Assembly: GCA_009746045.1 (NCBI GenBank)
Contig: RPFO01000138.1
Coordinates: 660,759 to 724,758 of the forward strand
Reading direction: 5' to 3'
Length of the DNA stretch: 64,000 bases
From: Mesostigma viride
Taxonomy: Eukaryota; Streptophyta; Mesostigmatophyceae; Mesostigmatales; Mesostigmataceae
The position numbers and the translations under genes were made by a program. How positions within the stretch are numbered: the first letter of the stretch is position 1; every line of letters starts with the position of its first letter. This document shows, one piece after another, positions 33,901 through 46,700 of this stretch. The notes beneath the pieces were generated by a model, which did not search any database, had not been told where the DNA came from, and was given only the letters and a program-made list of their open reading frames with translations.

Positions 33901-36900
33901 GAGATCACGCATGCGCATGCCTGACATTGTTCCACTGCCACGTGCGCCCCCACCCTTCTGCAACGAGATCACGCATGCGCATGCCTGACATTGTTCCACG
34001 GCCAAGTGCGCCCCCACCCTTCTGCAACGAGACCACGCATACGCATGCCTGACATTGTTCCACTGCCCCACCCTTCTGCAACGAGACCACGCATACGCAC
34101 GCCTGACATTGTTCCACTGCCACGTGCGCCCCCACCCTTCTGCAACGAGATCACGCATGCGCATGCCTGACATTGTTCCACTGCCACGTGCGCCCCCACC
34201 CTTCTGCAACGAGACCACGCATACGCACGCCTGACATTGTTCCACGGCCACGTGCGCCCCCACCCTTCTGCAACGAGACCACGCATACGCATGCCTGACA
34301 TTGTTCCACTGCCACGTGCGCCCCCACCCTTCTGCAACGAGACCACGCATACGCACGCCTGACATTGTTCCACGGCCACGTGCGCCCCCACCCTTCTGCA
34401 ACGAGACCACGCATACGCATGCCTGACATTGTTCCACGGCCACGTGCGCCCCCACCCTTCTGCAACGAGACCACGCATACGCATGCCTGACATTGTTCCA
34501 CGGCCACGTGCGCCCCCACCCTTCTGCAACGAGACCACGCATGCGCATGCCTGACATTGTTCCACGGCCACGTGCGCCCCCACCCTTCTGCAACGAGACC
34601 ACGCATACGCATGCCTGACATTGTTCCACGGCCACGTGCGCCCCCACCCTTCTGCAACGAGACCACGCATGCGCACGCCTGACATTGTTCCACTGCCACG
34701 TGCGCCCCCACCCTTCTGCAACGAGACCACGCATACGCATGCCTGACATTGTTCCACTGCCCCACCCTTCTGCAACGAGACCACGCATACGCATGCCTGA
34801 CATTGTTCCACGGCCACGTGCGCCCCCACCCTTCTGCAACGAGACCACGCATGCGCACGCCTGACATTGTTCCACGGCCACGTGCGCCCCCACCCTTCTG
34901 CAACGAGACCACGCATACGCATGCCTGACATTGTTCCACGGCCACGTGCGCCCCCACCCTTCTGCAACGAGACCACGCATGCGCATGCCTGACATTGTTC
35001 CACGGCCACGTGCGCCCCCACCCTTCTGCAACGAGACCACGCATGCGCATGCCTGACATTGTTCCACGGCCACGTGCGCCCCCACCCTTCTGCAACGAGA
35101 CCACGCATACGCACGCCTGACATTGTTCCACGGCCACGTGCGCCCCCACCCTTCTGCAACGAGACCACGCATACGCATGCCTGACATTGTTCCACTGCCA
35201 CGTGCGCCCCACCCTTCTGCAACGAGACCACGCATGCGCATGCCTGACATTGTTCCACGGCCACGTGCGCCCCCACCCTTCTGCAACGAGACCACGCATA
35301 CGCATGCCTGACATTGTTCCACGGCCACGTGCGCCCCCACCCTTCTGCAACGAGACCACGCATACGCATGCCTGACATTGTTCCACGGCCACGTGCGCCC
35401 CCACCCTTCTGCAACGAGACCACGCATACGCATGCCTGACATTGTTCCACGGCCAAGTGCGCCCCCACCCTTCTGCAACGAGACCACGCATACGCATGCC
35501 TGACATTGTTCCACTGCCCCACCCTTCTGCAACGAGACCACGCATACGCATGCCTGACATTGTTCCACTGCCACGTGCGCCCCCACCCTTCTGCAACGAG
35601 ACCACGCATGCGCATGCCTGACATTGTTCCACGGCCACGTGCGCCCCCACCCTTCTGCAACGAGACCACGCATACGCACGCCTGACATTGTTCCACGGCC
35701 ACGTGCGCCCCCACCCTTCTGCAACGAGACCACGCATGCGCACGCCTGACATTGTTCCACGGCCACGTGCGCCCCCACCCTTCTGCAACGAGACCACGCA
35801 TACGCATGCCTGACATTGTTCCACTGCCACGTGCGCCCCCACCCTTCTGCAACGAGACCACGCATACGCACGCCTGACATTGTTCCACGGCCACGTGCGC
35901 CCCCACCCTTCTGCAACGAGACCACGCATACGCATGCCTGACATTGTTCCACGGCCACGTGCGCCCCCACCCTTCTGCAACGAGACCACGCATACGCATG
36001 CCTGACATTGTTCCACTGCCAAGTGCGCCCCCACCCTTCTGCAACGAGACCACGCATACGCATGCCTGACATTGTTCCACGGCCACGTGCGCCCCCACCC
36101 TTCTGCAACGAGACCACGCATGCGCACGCCTGACATTGTTCCACGGCCACGTGCGCCCCCACCCTTCTGCAACGAGACCACGCATACGCATGCCTGACAT
36201 TGTTCCACGGCCACGTGCGCCCCCACCCTTCTGCAACGAGACCACGCATACGCATGCCTGACATTGTTCCACGGCCACGTGCGCCCCCACCCTTCTGCAA
36301 CGAGACCACGCATACGCACGCCTGACATTGTTCCACGGCCACGTGCGCCCCCACCCTTCTGCAACGAGACCACGCATACGCATGCCTGACATTGTTCCAC
36401 GGCCACGTGCGCCCCCACCCTTCTGCAACGAGACCACGCATGCGCATGCCTGACATTGTTCCACGGCCACGTGCGCCCCCACCCTTCTGCAACGAGACCA
36501 CGCATGCGCATGCCTGACATTGTTCCACGGCCACGTGCGCCCCCACCCTTCTGCAACGAGACCACGCATGCGCATGCCTGACATTGTTCCACGGCCACGT
36601 GCGCCCCCACCCTTCTGCAACGAGACCACGCATACGCATGCCTGACATTGTTACACGGCCACGTGCGCCCCCACCCTTCTGCAACCAGACCACGCATACG
36701 CATGCCTGACATTGTTCCACGGCCACGTGCGCCCCCACCCTTCTGCAACGAGACCACGCATACGCATGCCTGACATTGTTCCACGGCCACGTGCGCCCCC
36801 ACCCTTCTGCAACGAGACCACGCATACGCACGCCTGACATTGTTCCGCGGCCACGTGCGCCCCCACCCTTCTGCAACGAGACCACGCATACGCATGCCTG

Positions 36901-39900
36901 ACATTGTTCCACGGCCACGTGCGCCCCCACCCTTCTGCAACGAGACCACGCATACGCATGCCTGACATTGTTCCACGGCCACGTGCGCCCCCACCCTTCT
37001 GCAACGAGACCACGCATGCGCATGCCTGACATTGTTCCACGGCCACGTGCGCCCCCACCCTTCTGCAACGAGACCACGCATACGCATGCCTGACATTGTT
37101 CCACGGCCACGTGCGCCCCCACCCTTCTGCAACGAGACCACGCATACGCATGCCTGACATTGTTCCACGGCCACGTGCGCCCCCACCCTTCTGCAACGAG
37201 ACCACGCATACGCATGCCTGACATTGTTCCACGGCCACGTGCGCCCCCACCCTTCTGCAACGAGACCACGCATACGCATGCCTGACATTGTTCCACGGCC
37301 ACGTGCGCCCCCACCCTTCTGACCTGCTTTAATCCAATACCCCCCTGCTTCCTCTTCTTTGGTTTGTAACCGACCTTGTTAACGGACTGTGGCCAACTTA
37401 ATAAAGAACCACAGCCTGAATTCTCATGAGGTTCGTCGACTCACAAGATCAGGCCTCGCCCACTCACCGGCTGTGGTTTTCTCTGTTGCTGGCATCCAAG
37501 TTGCGTGAAGTGTGGCGATGCTGCACTTTCTCCTGAAAGAGACAGCATGGTGCATAACCCCCCAATCACCGCTCAAAATGCAGATTTGGTCAAGGTAAAG
37601 GTCAATCGCTGGTAATTACCAGAGAACCGAGGGAGTGGGCGAATCAGGTCATCCAAGAGCACACCCTGGCGGCAAATGAAGAGCTCAACTTCTCTACAGC
37701 CGGCCTGCGTGAGGAGTAAACTATCTTGTCCAATGCCCATGAGTTGAAAGGCAGGCAATCAGAGGCAAACTGCCATGCTCGCTTGGACAGGCTGGGGCAG
37801 CATACATGTCAACTCCCACTGCTGCCACTTGCCACCCTGCCATGACATGCCGGTGTTTGCCCGCACAGACAACTTGTGCATTTCAGTCCGCTTACAAACG
37901 CCAACATGCCCCGTGCCGGTTCTAACAAGCGCAATGCGGACCGCAGTAGGGCGAGAACCACCCAACCTGTAGCGATGCGTGCAGCCCCCAACCTGTAGCG
38001 ATGCGTGCAGCCCCCAACCTGTAGCGATGCGTGCAGCCCCCAACCTGTAGCGATGCGTGCAGCCCCCAACCTGTAGCGATGCGTGCAGCCCCCAACCTGT
38101 AGCGATGCGTGCAGTACCCTGGCGTCATCCAACAGCTCTTGCTCCCTGCACGCCCGCGCCACAGGAAAATTGTCAACAAGGTAACAACCACCACCACCAG
38201 CAGCACAACCACAGCATCAGAAACAGCCACAGGTAACAAGTGCTTTATCCTCACGAGCATGCACCACATCGGGCTGGCCACGATCCAGACACGTTGTAAC
38301 CACATGCCGGCGTCACATGTTGGGAGGCGATCACTATCGCAAAAGCAAACCTGAGATGGCAGCAGGCGGCCCCGCCTGACATGGGCATGCGCGGGATGAC
38401 ATTCGGTGGATTCCAGCCCTGGTTTGGTGGGGCGACGCAAGCACGGGTACCCGCGGCAAGGTCCACCGACAGCGGGCGCAAGCAATGGCAGCAACAAGGA
38501 GGGCAACAAGGGCACGTGTGCGTGGGGCCAGGCGCACCCAGGGTGACCACCAGGCTACCCTGCACCTTCTGCATGCCTGCTCCCTCTTGTACCGCCCCCA
38601 CCCTTGGCAACTGCGACATGCAGGAGTCCTCCTCCGCTGCTATCACCCCGCGCCTTCGTTGTGCTGTCCCTGACATCCCCCACCCGCACGTTCCGCCCAC
38701 TCCAATGGTTCCGTAATGTAACAATACCAGCCTGCATTCATCATGGGCATGTGACCTGACATGGGTGGTGCCCCACTCACAAACACCCGCCAAGCCCCGC
38801 AGCCACCTGCACCCCCATGGGCAGCTGGTTGATCATCACACTGCGCAGGTGAACTCAACAGGAGCGCATGCGGCACGCACCGGGCCACGCTCACGCGCGC
38901 ATCTGCCAGCAGAAACCTGAGGACACGCAGGCATTCGTCCGTCTCCTGCACAGTTCTGATCAGATGCTGTTGGAGCGCCAGGTGGCAGCACGTCAGCTCC
39001 TCGGCCGCGGGCGCCGCTGGCAGGAGGGTGCGGGGTTCCGTGTGCCATGGCAAGTCCGGGTAGCCACATGCCATCAAGAAAAGGGGATGGACGGAGAAGC
39101 GCGGGCAAGGATGGTAAGATGGCCTGCATGTGGTTGGACAAGCCTATTCCTAAAATAAAGTCAAGATGAAGCAGTGCAACCGCACCAACACCTGCATCCA
39201 CTTGACCAAGCCAACCCATTTCATATCCATAAGCCGCCCATTGGTGGCACATTACCCGACGTCAGACCGCAGAAAGGGGGACGCGCCAACCTTGGGAATT
39301 CTGAAGCAAGGGAGGAAAACGACCAGTATCTCGTTGGGTTAGACGGTTCGTGGAGATGTGCCACGCACCCAGCGGAGAAACGGGGGCAGCATAGAAACGA
39401 TACGAGATATCAATATGCTATCCTACATATAAATATACTCGCAAAAGGACACCTTGTAACGCGCCAACGTAATACGATAGCTTTACTGGCTATCTGCCCT
39501 CGGCTGCCGTCTCGACAAGCGACACCACTGTATTGCTGACTGTAGGCAACACAGTCAGCGCCCCCCAGCTTAATAAGAAATCGTCCGGAAATTACCAGGA
39601 AAAAGCTCCGCGAGAGAAAAGTGTCCTCTTTTCTCGCCAGCTTGATCATCAGAGGCGGCGCTTTGCAGAGAAAGAGCTCGTGCCTGCAGTAACACACATG
39701 CAAATACGTCACGTGATCAACCCTCGCTACATTGGCAAAACGAGCGACAAAAGAGATGGAGCTACAGGTCTTGGACCCACCTTCTCTTCCAAACTTAGCA
39801 ACTCCTTGCTCAAATAGTTACGGCCGGCCACTAGCTCTTGTTCCTTAAAGGGGCCAGAAAGTGACGCAGCAACTGGGAAGTTGTCGACTACGTGAGACTC

Positions 39901-39984
39901 CCGGGTTAAGTAGTCAACGTTGGAAGACAATTGCCTGGCTTTACGAGCCAGGGATTCTGAGATTTCCATGCCGGAAACATTCAA
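27914..39984 (-). CDS. Multi-exon coiled-coil protein, N-terminal four exons, function unknown
   Basis: The exons join in phase on the minus strand. Exon 1 is 39984-39781 (68 codons from MNVSGMEI to LSLEEK, donor GTGGGT). Exon 2 is 38999-38881 ([20 protein letters not shown], donor CG|GTGCGT). Exon 3 is 38145-38097 ([16 protein letters not shown]). Exon 4 is 27964-27914 ([17 protein letters not shown], bounded by CAG and GTGAGG). The predicted product, 141 residues so far, is helical with heptad-like Leu/Ala spacing, so a coiled coil is likely. I do not recognise the family. Intron 3 would be about 10 kb and contain the 64-bp array. The acceptor of exon 2 could instead be the CCAG at 39017, which needs another exon in a different phase. 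The gene starts head-to-head with COG3, 839 bp away. Downstream exons are unknown. Confidence 0.5.
28317..37320. repeat. 9-kb minisatellite of 64-bp units (about 140 copies)
   Basis: The unit contains GACATTGTTCCACGGCCACG, a run of C and CTTCTGCAACGAGACCACGC. Variants are a T/C at the CATGCC/CACGCC site, A/G at CATACG/CATGCG, CGGCC/CTGCC, and a recurring 54-bp short unit lacking ten bases after the CCACTGCC stretch. The unit length is 1 mod 3 and no phase contains a stop, so all frames of the minus strand stay open for kilobases. There is no evidence that these frames are translated. Confidence 0.98.
37966..38121 (-). repeat. 26-bp tandem array copying the end and donor of coiled-coil exon 3
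   Basis: Six copies start at 37966, 37992, 38018, 38044, 38070 and 38096 with exact 26-bp spacing. On the minus strand each reads GCACGCATCGCTACAG followed by GTTGGG. The first copy in transcription order is the 3' end of exon 3 and its donor, so the intron begins with five further copies of the same exon-donor junction. Confidence 0.9.
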
Positions 39985-40823
39985 GGGCGAAGTCTAAAAC
40001 GATCATGGGTTCCAATCTGTAAAATTCATGAGATTCGTCAACTTGACCGCTTCGAGAGTGCGCCCTTAATTAATGGCTCCCTCAGAGTGAGGACATGAAT
40101 TGCTGCTCGTTTTTGGCGGGTTCCCCTGCAATCATGCGGATACGTTGTCTTGTGCCACATCACGAAGGCGATACATAATGCTGACACACCTAACGTAACA
40201 GGATCGACAAGGGCCCAGAGCTGACGTGTAAGCTTCTGCTGCAGGCCGGGCCAGCAAATGCGTACGGCCCTGGGTGCCTTGCAGTTGCTTGCAGTTCTCT
40301 CGTCGCGTGCCAGCCATTGCTCAAACCAAACTGGCACTTGGCAGTAGTTTGCAGAAACGCGAGGACCGGACATGGCGACCGACCTTCAGGCAAGAGGTCT
40401 CGCGCATGAAATCCCCGCTTCGGGACGCCAGGTTAATGATGGGAACAGCCACGCAACATATGGCGCCGAAGGATTAAAGACGACTTAATGCTTTGCTGCT
40501 TTTCAGAGTGAAAGAGAAGGGTTAGGTTCTGCAATGGGCCATTCGCGATTCCATGGACTTCACAGTTATCTTAACGGTCTGGCATCACCACAACAGAGCT
40601 TCTAGCTTAAGTTGAAGAATCGAGCTACAATAATTACCTTAATTGTTGAAAAATGGCAGCCATGCATCATAGACCGAAGGATTCCGGTCATGTGTCGAAG
40701 GGCTACAGCTTTGTTCAGTCCTGGGATAAGGTATGCCGTCAGCGGAGATGGATCTCACACGCTGTTCTTCGCGCGTATTTTGACGGTGGAAATTAAGATT
40801 TGGAGGTGTTTGGATAGCTTAGA
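39985..40823. promoter_or_regulatory. Bidirectional intergenic region between the coiled-coil gene and COG3
   Basis: The 839 bp between two divergent start codons must hold both 5' untranslated regions and promoters. It is less GC-rich than the genes. A 111-codon minus-strand frame (40038-40373) contains a short hydrophobic run (VTLGVSALCIAFVMW) but has no support. No defined promoter element was identified. Confidence 0.5.
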
Positions 40824-43688
40824 ATGCATGCTCCATCTTTGGGGCCCGCTAGCGCCATTCTGGATTGTGTTCTGACGCAGAACCCGGATTCGCGCCGTGA
40901 CACTCATCCTTCCTTGGTGCAGCACGCGCATCTGTCGGAGGAGCAAGTCCGAGTGGTGTCGATGCTGGCTAAAGCTGCTGCCGAGCGTCCTCTTCCACCG
41001 CATGTGCGTTTGAAATGGAATATCAAATATAGTACTGTTGAACTCGAGTTACAGCCCTGCCCAGTGCCCGCACAATGCTGTGTCGGTTGTATGTTTCGGC
41101 CAAATTTTGTTCTGCGCGCGCATGCGTGTGTACTTATAGACGCGTGCTCTTATGTTTAAACAGTCAGAGTATCGAACGCACATTGTTGATGGTCCTGCTA
41201 AGTCTGACATCCAGGAATGCTGACCAAATTATTCCGACTACCGACCACACCGCAAGGGAGATATTGTGCAATTTCTGCCTCATGCTACGCGTTGTCTGTT
41301 AAATGCATGTCTTTGACCAGCACATCGGCCACCTGAGAGCCATCATGCCTGAGTCCTTCTGTGCGTTTGTCACTCGGCTCCGCGCTGACTTGGCACCCGC
41401 ATGCCCCAACCGCGGCCTTGCCTGCCACATCACCCGTCGCCTGCCACCCCACTCCCCGCCTGCCGCATCACCCATCGCCCTCCACCCCACTCCCCGCCTG
41501 CCGCATCACCCATCGCCTGCCACCCCAATTTCCGCCTGCCGCATCACCCGTCGCCTGCCACCCCCACCGCTCAGCTGCGAGACCCCGCCCCCGCCGCCAC
41601 CGACTACGCCACCCCCATGGTGCCGGACGGCCACCACGCGCACCTCTCGGCCGGGCTACCGCTGGTCAACAGCCACCAGGTCAGGGCGTGCGTCGCGAGG
41701 CGCTGCTGGTAGCAGTCACCGTCATGCATGGGTGCACCTGCTGGCCCCATGAGGCTTGGGCACCTGGTGGGGGCATGTGTCTACAGTAGGGAACGCCTAC
41801 CGCGTCGTCCAAGTGTGTGCAGTTCTGCGGTGCATGGGATCCTAGGCATGAGGGCAAGTATGACTGGCTGGTTAGGCAGGGGGGCAGGGAACGCAGCACC
41901 CAGCTGGCTGGAGCAGTGCGCGGGGTACCATCGCGTAGTGGTGGGGACCATGCACGTACGGGGCCGCAGGGGAGGGCACGCATCGGTGGGCAAGGATGAC
42001 GTTGACGTCTCTGCACCCAGGGCTCCGCGCCAGGTTGAGCCCCACACCCACCGCCTGGGTGAACGTTTCCCCGGTGTTGGTTAACCCTGTGCCATCGTGG
42101 TGGAGCGAGCCATGCAGGATGATGTGCCCATGCGACAGAGCACGCCACGCAGCAGCATTGCGGAACTTGGGCCAGACAGCGCGGCGGCAGCATGTCACCA
42201 ACCTGGACATGCTGGTGATGGCTTGTGCACAAGGCCTTGTGTGCTTTATGGCTTGTGTACAAGACCTTGTGTGCTCACAAGTTGCATCTGCTGCTGCTGC
42301 TGCTGCTGCTTCTGTGCCGATATCCCCCCTGCCCTTGCCCTGTGTCTGTGTCCTCTCCCACATACCCCAGTTCTACAAGTGGCACTCAGAGCTGGAGGCC
42401 GCCATGAATTCAGAGGTAAGAGGTGGCTTTGAGTGTGCCAGCAAGGGGCCATGAGTGCGGAGGTAAGAGGTGGCTGTGGATGTGGCTGCAACGGGCCATG
42501 ATCGCGGAGGTCAGGGTCATGGACTAGCCGGTAAGGGGCCATGTAACTCGCAGATAAGGCGCAGGCAGAGCAAAAGCACCCACGCGTATGCCCGTGCATG
42601 TCTCTACTTATGTTCACCGATGGACTTCCGCTACTGCACTTACTGCAGGGTGCCCCCGCCCTGTGTCACCTGATTGGCCCTACACCCCAAGGTTCATGGT
42701 GAATCAGGGCATGGTGCACTCGTGAGAGAACAAGGCAGGTCCATGGAACGCAGCCATGGGCCACGGGCCAGCATACCTTGTGTGCGTGGCGGGTAGCCTC
42801 CGCCCTGGGTGGCATTGCGTGTACCCACCCACCCACCCACCCACCCACCCACCCACCCACCCACCCACCCACCCACCCACCCACCCACCCACCCACCCAC
42901 CCACCCACCCACCCACCCACCCACCCACCCACCCACCCACCCATGCTTCTGCAACCACGCTGACTCTACCTTGTTCGCACCACCTTCCTGGCCCTACCTT
43001 GGTGGTCTGTGATGGGCCCCTCCTACTTGCGTGCCCTAATATGCTTGAAGTGTCTCCCCTTGACGACTCCGATGGGACGGGCAGCTGGCGGCTGGGTCCA
43101 CCGCACTGGTGTGGCGGTATCTGAACCGCAGGTGTTTCAAGGCTGTGGGGGTGTGCATCGTGCATGTCATGGCAGGGTGGTCTCACAGGCAGCGGCCACG
43201 CGTATCAAGGAGACAACCAGCGCACATATGCGCATGCGTGCACGGATCAGTGGGGGGCAAGCGAATCGTGCATCGCGTCAGTGTTTCCCGTTGGCCTGGG
43301 GTGGTATGGCTGGGCAGCCCCTTGCTGTCCGTCGCCGCACTTGGCGGGCTGCTCGTGCCGCGCTGTTCTTGCAGTATAGCTGAGCACAACTCTGCACTCT
43401 GCCTCATGCACCCCCTTCCCTGTGCGTGGGCATGTGTGCGTGTGCGCTATGCGTGGGCTTGCGTGCTTGTGCGCGTGTGCGTGCGTATGCGCATGCGTGG
43501 CTGTGTGGCCAGATGGAGGGCAAGTACCGTCGGTACGCGGCCAGCCTGCAGGCACACCTGCGCACGTGCGATGAGATATTGGAGCAGCTGCACGCATCGC
43601 TGGAACGCTTCACGGACCTGCAGCAGCAGCACCGCGCAGTGGCTGCCAAGACCAAATCCCTGCACGACAGCTGCCAGCAGCTGGTGCG

Positions 43689-43735
<47 letters not shown>

Positions 43736-46700
43736 AAGTGCTATGTGGCCCGACTCCCTTGCGGCACTGTCCCCATTTGTCCTCGTTACCCTGCAGCCTG
43801 ACTCCCTGGCTGCATTGCTCCGCTGCTGCCTTGCGCCGCCAATGCCCTATCCCCATGTACAGTTGCGCCATTCGCGCTCCCGTCCTGTGCACGCCTTGGC
43901 AATCTGCGCGCTCCCGTCCTGTGCACGCCCTGATCACTTGCGGCCTCTAGGCCCCCGCGCTGTGCTGTACTTACTTGCTTGTTGTGGGTGGTGGCACTGC
44001 GGGCGTGTATGCGGGTAGCATAACATATTTTTGAGTAGTGATGCTGACACAATTGATTGGACTGTGACGCTGCCGCTACCTGCCCACAATACCTGCCTGG
44101 TCTTGCTTGGCTGGATGCAGCCACCGGCCCGCCCACCAGCCTTGCCCCTTTCCTGCATGCCTGATTTCCAGCAACCATACCCGACCACGACCCCATCCCT
44201 GCAGTGCCCACACATGTGCAGAAGGAGCATTGCCCTCCATTCCCCTCCCAACGCTTCAGTAAACACACACGCATATTCATGCACATGCATATGTCATCTT
44301 GTTGGCTCGCTCCCCATGCGCACCACCCGGTTTGTACTCCATGCCCCAGTGGCCAGGTCGGCCTTGCCAGCATGAGAGAGAAAGCCGGCCTGGGCAGTAC
44401 CGGGTTGCAGCGAGGGCGAATTTTATGCCCAGGGGCGGGGGGTGGACGTATCTCACGGCATGCGAGGTTACTGATACTAAGATACATGCTAGGTTACTAG
44501 TTATAAGAGGTTACCAATATTAAGATACCTTACCTTGCACGGATAGGGTCTTGGGTGGCTTCGTGCCCCCAGGGAATTTCATCCATCTCGGCACAGCTAT
44601 CGGTGCCCTTCCACTCAATGGTCCCTCTCCTCCTCTCCCTTGCCCCTGCCTTGCCCGCGTGTCCAGGTGGCGGAGAAGGAGGCGCTGATGGAGTTTGCCG
44701 ACGCGCTGCGCTCCAAGCTCAACTACTTTGATGAGCTGCACACGGTAGGCATGCGCTGTGTGAAGGGACACGGTAGCAGCATGAGCCATGCGTAGGCAGG
44801 TATCTGCCGTGAGCATGCGCAGGTGGGTGGGCATGCGCAGTGGGTGGGCATGCGCAGTGGGTATGCACGGTGGGCATGGGCGGGTGGGCATGCTCTGCGC
44901 TGTTGCCATGCAGACATGCTTGCGCCATCGTGCAGAGCACCCATCGCGCGGTGATGTTGTGAAAACCTTATTCGTGGAGGCTGTGTATGCGTTGTTGGAG
45001 GATGGTCAGCCGGTGTCGTTACCGTCGCTGGTGAGTGTTTATGAGACCGTGCTCGTTGGTTTTGCACGTGTGTTTTGTGATGAAAACAGCTCGCATGCAT
45101 GGGCCTGACCATGTGATATTGTGTGACAGTTTGGCACAATGGTTGCCACGTGATCGATGGCGCATGACTTGTTTGGCGTGATGTGTTTACCCTACTTGGT
45201 TTGCTTGGTACCTTGACCCAGTCTTTTGGCCAGGAACACCGGCATGCACGGGAAGAAAATCCTGCATTTTGTCACAGGATAACTTGGCCGCTGCCCCATC
45301 ACACATCTTGGGGAGTTCGCTCATGTGTGGCGTCGCCACCTGTCTTAATCCCCATGTAGCCACCTCACCAGTCCCTGTCCTCTACCCTCTACTGTACTAT
45401 TTTTCCATCAACATTGCCCCCCCCCTCCCCCCTTCCCCCTCAGATGACCAAGCGCTTCCACGGCAGCGACATGTCGGTGAACAGCGACCACTTCCTGCCG
45501 GTGCTCAAGCGGCTCGACGAGTGCATCGCGTGAGTATGGGGGCATGCGGCGCGTCAAGTGGGGCAAGTGGGGTCGTTCCAGTGAGGCGAGGGCACACTGT
45601 TGCATGGTTTGAGTGTGGGCGCATGCGGCGCGTCAAGTGGGGCAAGTGGGGTCGTTCCAGTGAGGCGAGGGCACAAGGTTGCATGGTGTGAGTGTGGGCG
45701 CATGCGGCGCGTCAAGTGGGGCAAGTGGGGTCGTTCCAGTGAGGCGAGGGCACACTGTTGCATCGCGTGAGTGTGGGCGCATGCGGCGCGTCAAGTGGGG
45801 CAAGTGGGGTCGTTCCAGTGAGGCGAGGGCACAAGGTTGCATGGTGTGAGTGTGGGCGCATGCGGCGCGTCAAGTGGGGCAAGTGGGGTCGTTCCAGTGA
45901 GGCGAGGGCACAAGGTTGCATGGTGTGAGTGTGGGCGCATGCGGCGCGTCAAGTGGGGCAAGTGGGGTCGTTCCAGTGAGACGAGTGCACACTGTTGCAT
46001 GGTGTGAGTGTGGGCGCATGCGGTGCGTCAAGTGGGGCGAGTGGGGTCGTTCCAGTGAGGCGAGGGCACAAGGTTGCATGGTGTGAGTGTGGGCGCATGC
46101 GGCGCGTCAAGTGGGGCAAGTGGGGTCGTTCCAGTGAGGCGAGGGCACACGGTTGCATCGCGTGAGTGTGGGCGCATGCGGCGCGTCAAGTGGGGCAAGT
46201 GGGGTCGTTCCAGTGAGACGAGTGCACAAGGTTGCATGGTGTGAGTGTGGGCGCATGCGGCGCGTCAAGTGGGGCAAGTGGGGTCGTTCCAGTGAGGCGA
46301 AGGCACACTGTTGCATGGTGTGAGTGTGGGCGCATGCGGCGCGTCAAGTGGGGTAAGTGGGGTCGTTCCAGTGAGGCGAGGGCACACGGTTGCATCGCGT
46401 GAGTGGCAAGTGTCAGGCACATGGGGTTGTTGCCTCTTGGCTGCCGGGTTGCTGCGCGCCGATTGCGTTAGCGCGCCCTCGCACGGCCCGTTGGTGCGTG
46501 CCAGGCTGTTCCCACTTGTGGCTGGGGTTGATGGGTGTTGCTGGGTAAAATAGTTCTGTGATGCTTCAATTTGCGTTCTCGTTGTGGTATCTTACCTTCA
46601 TAAGAAATGTAAGTAATTTGTTGATGTCCATTTGCCTCGCTGCTCTGCACTTTTCAGAGGGTAGAGTGGGGAATACTTTTGGGGAAGGCTTGTGGACATC

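Noticed and set aside
30499-37314. Open frame of 2271 codons (and others of 1809, 1045, 898, 886, 645 and 606 codons) on the minus strand
   Set aside because: Pure translation of the 64-bp minisatellite; the same repeat is open in every minus-strand frame and no non-repeat coding sequence is attached.
38330-38520. Hydrophobic minus-strand run [18 protein letters not shown] near 38160-38230 as a membrane exon
   Set aside because: It overlaps the intron just upstream of coiled-coil exon 3 in another frame and derives from GGTGGTGGT-type repeats; it lacks a matching splice frame.
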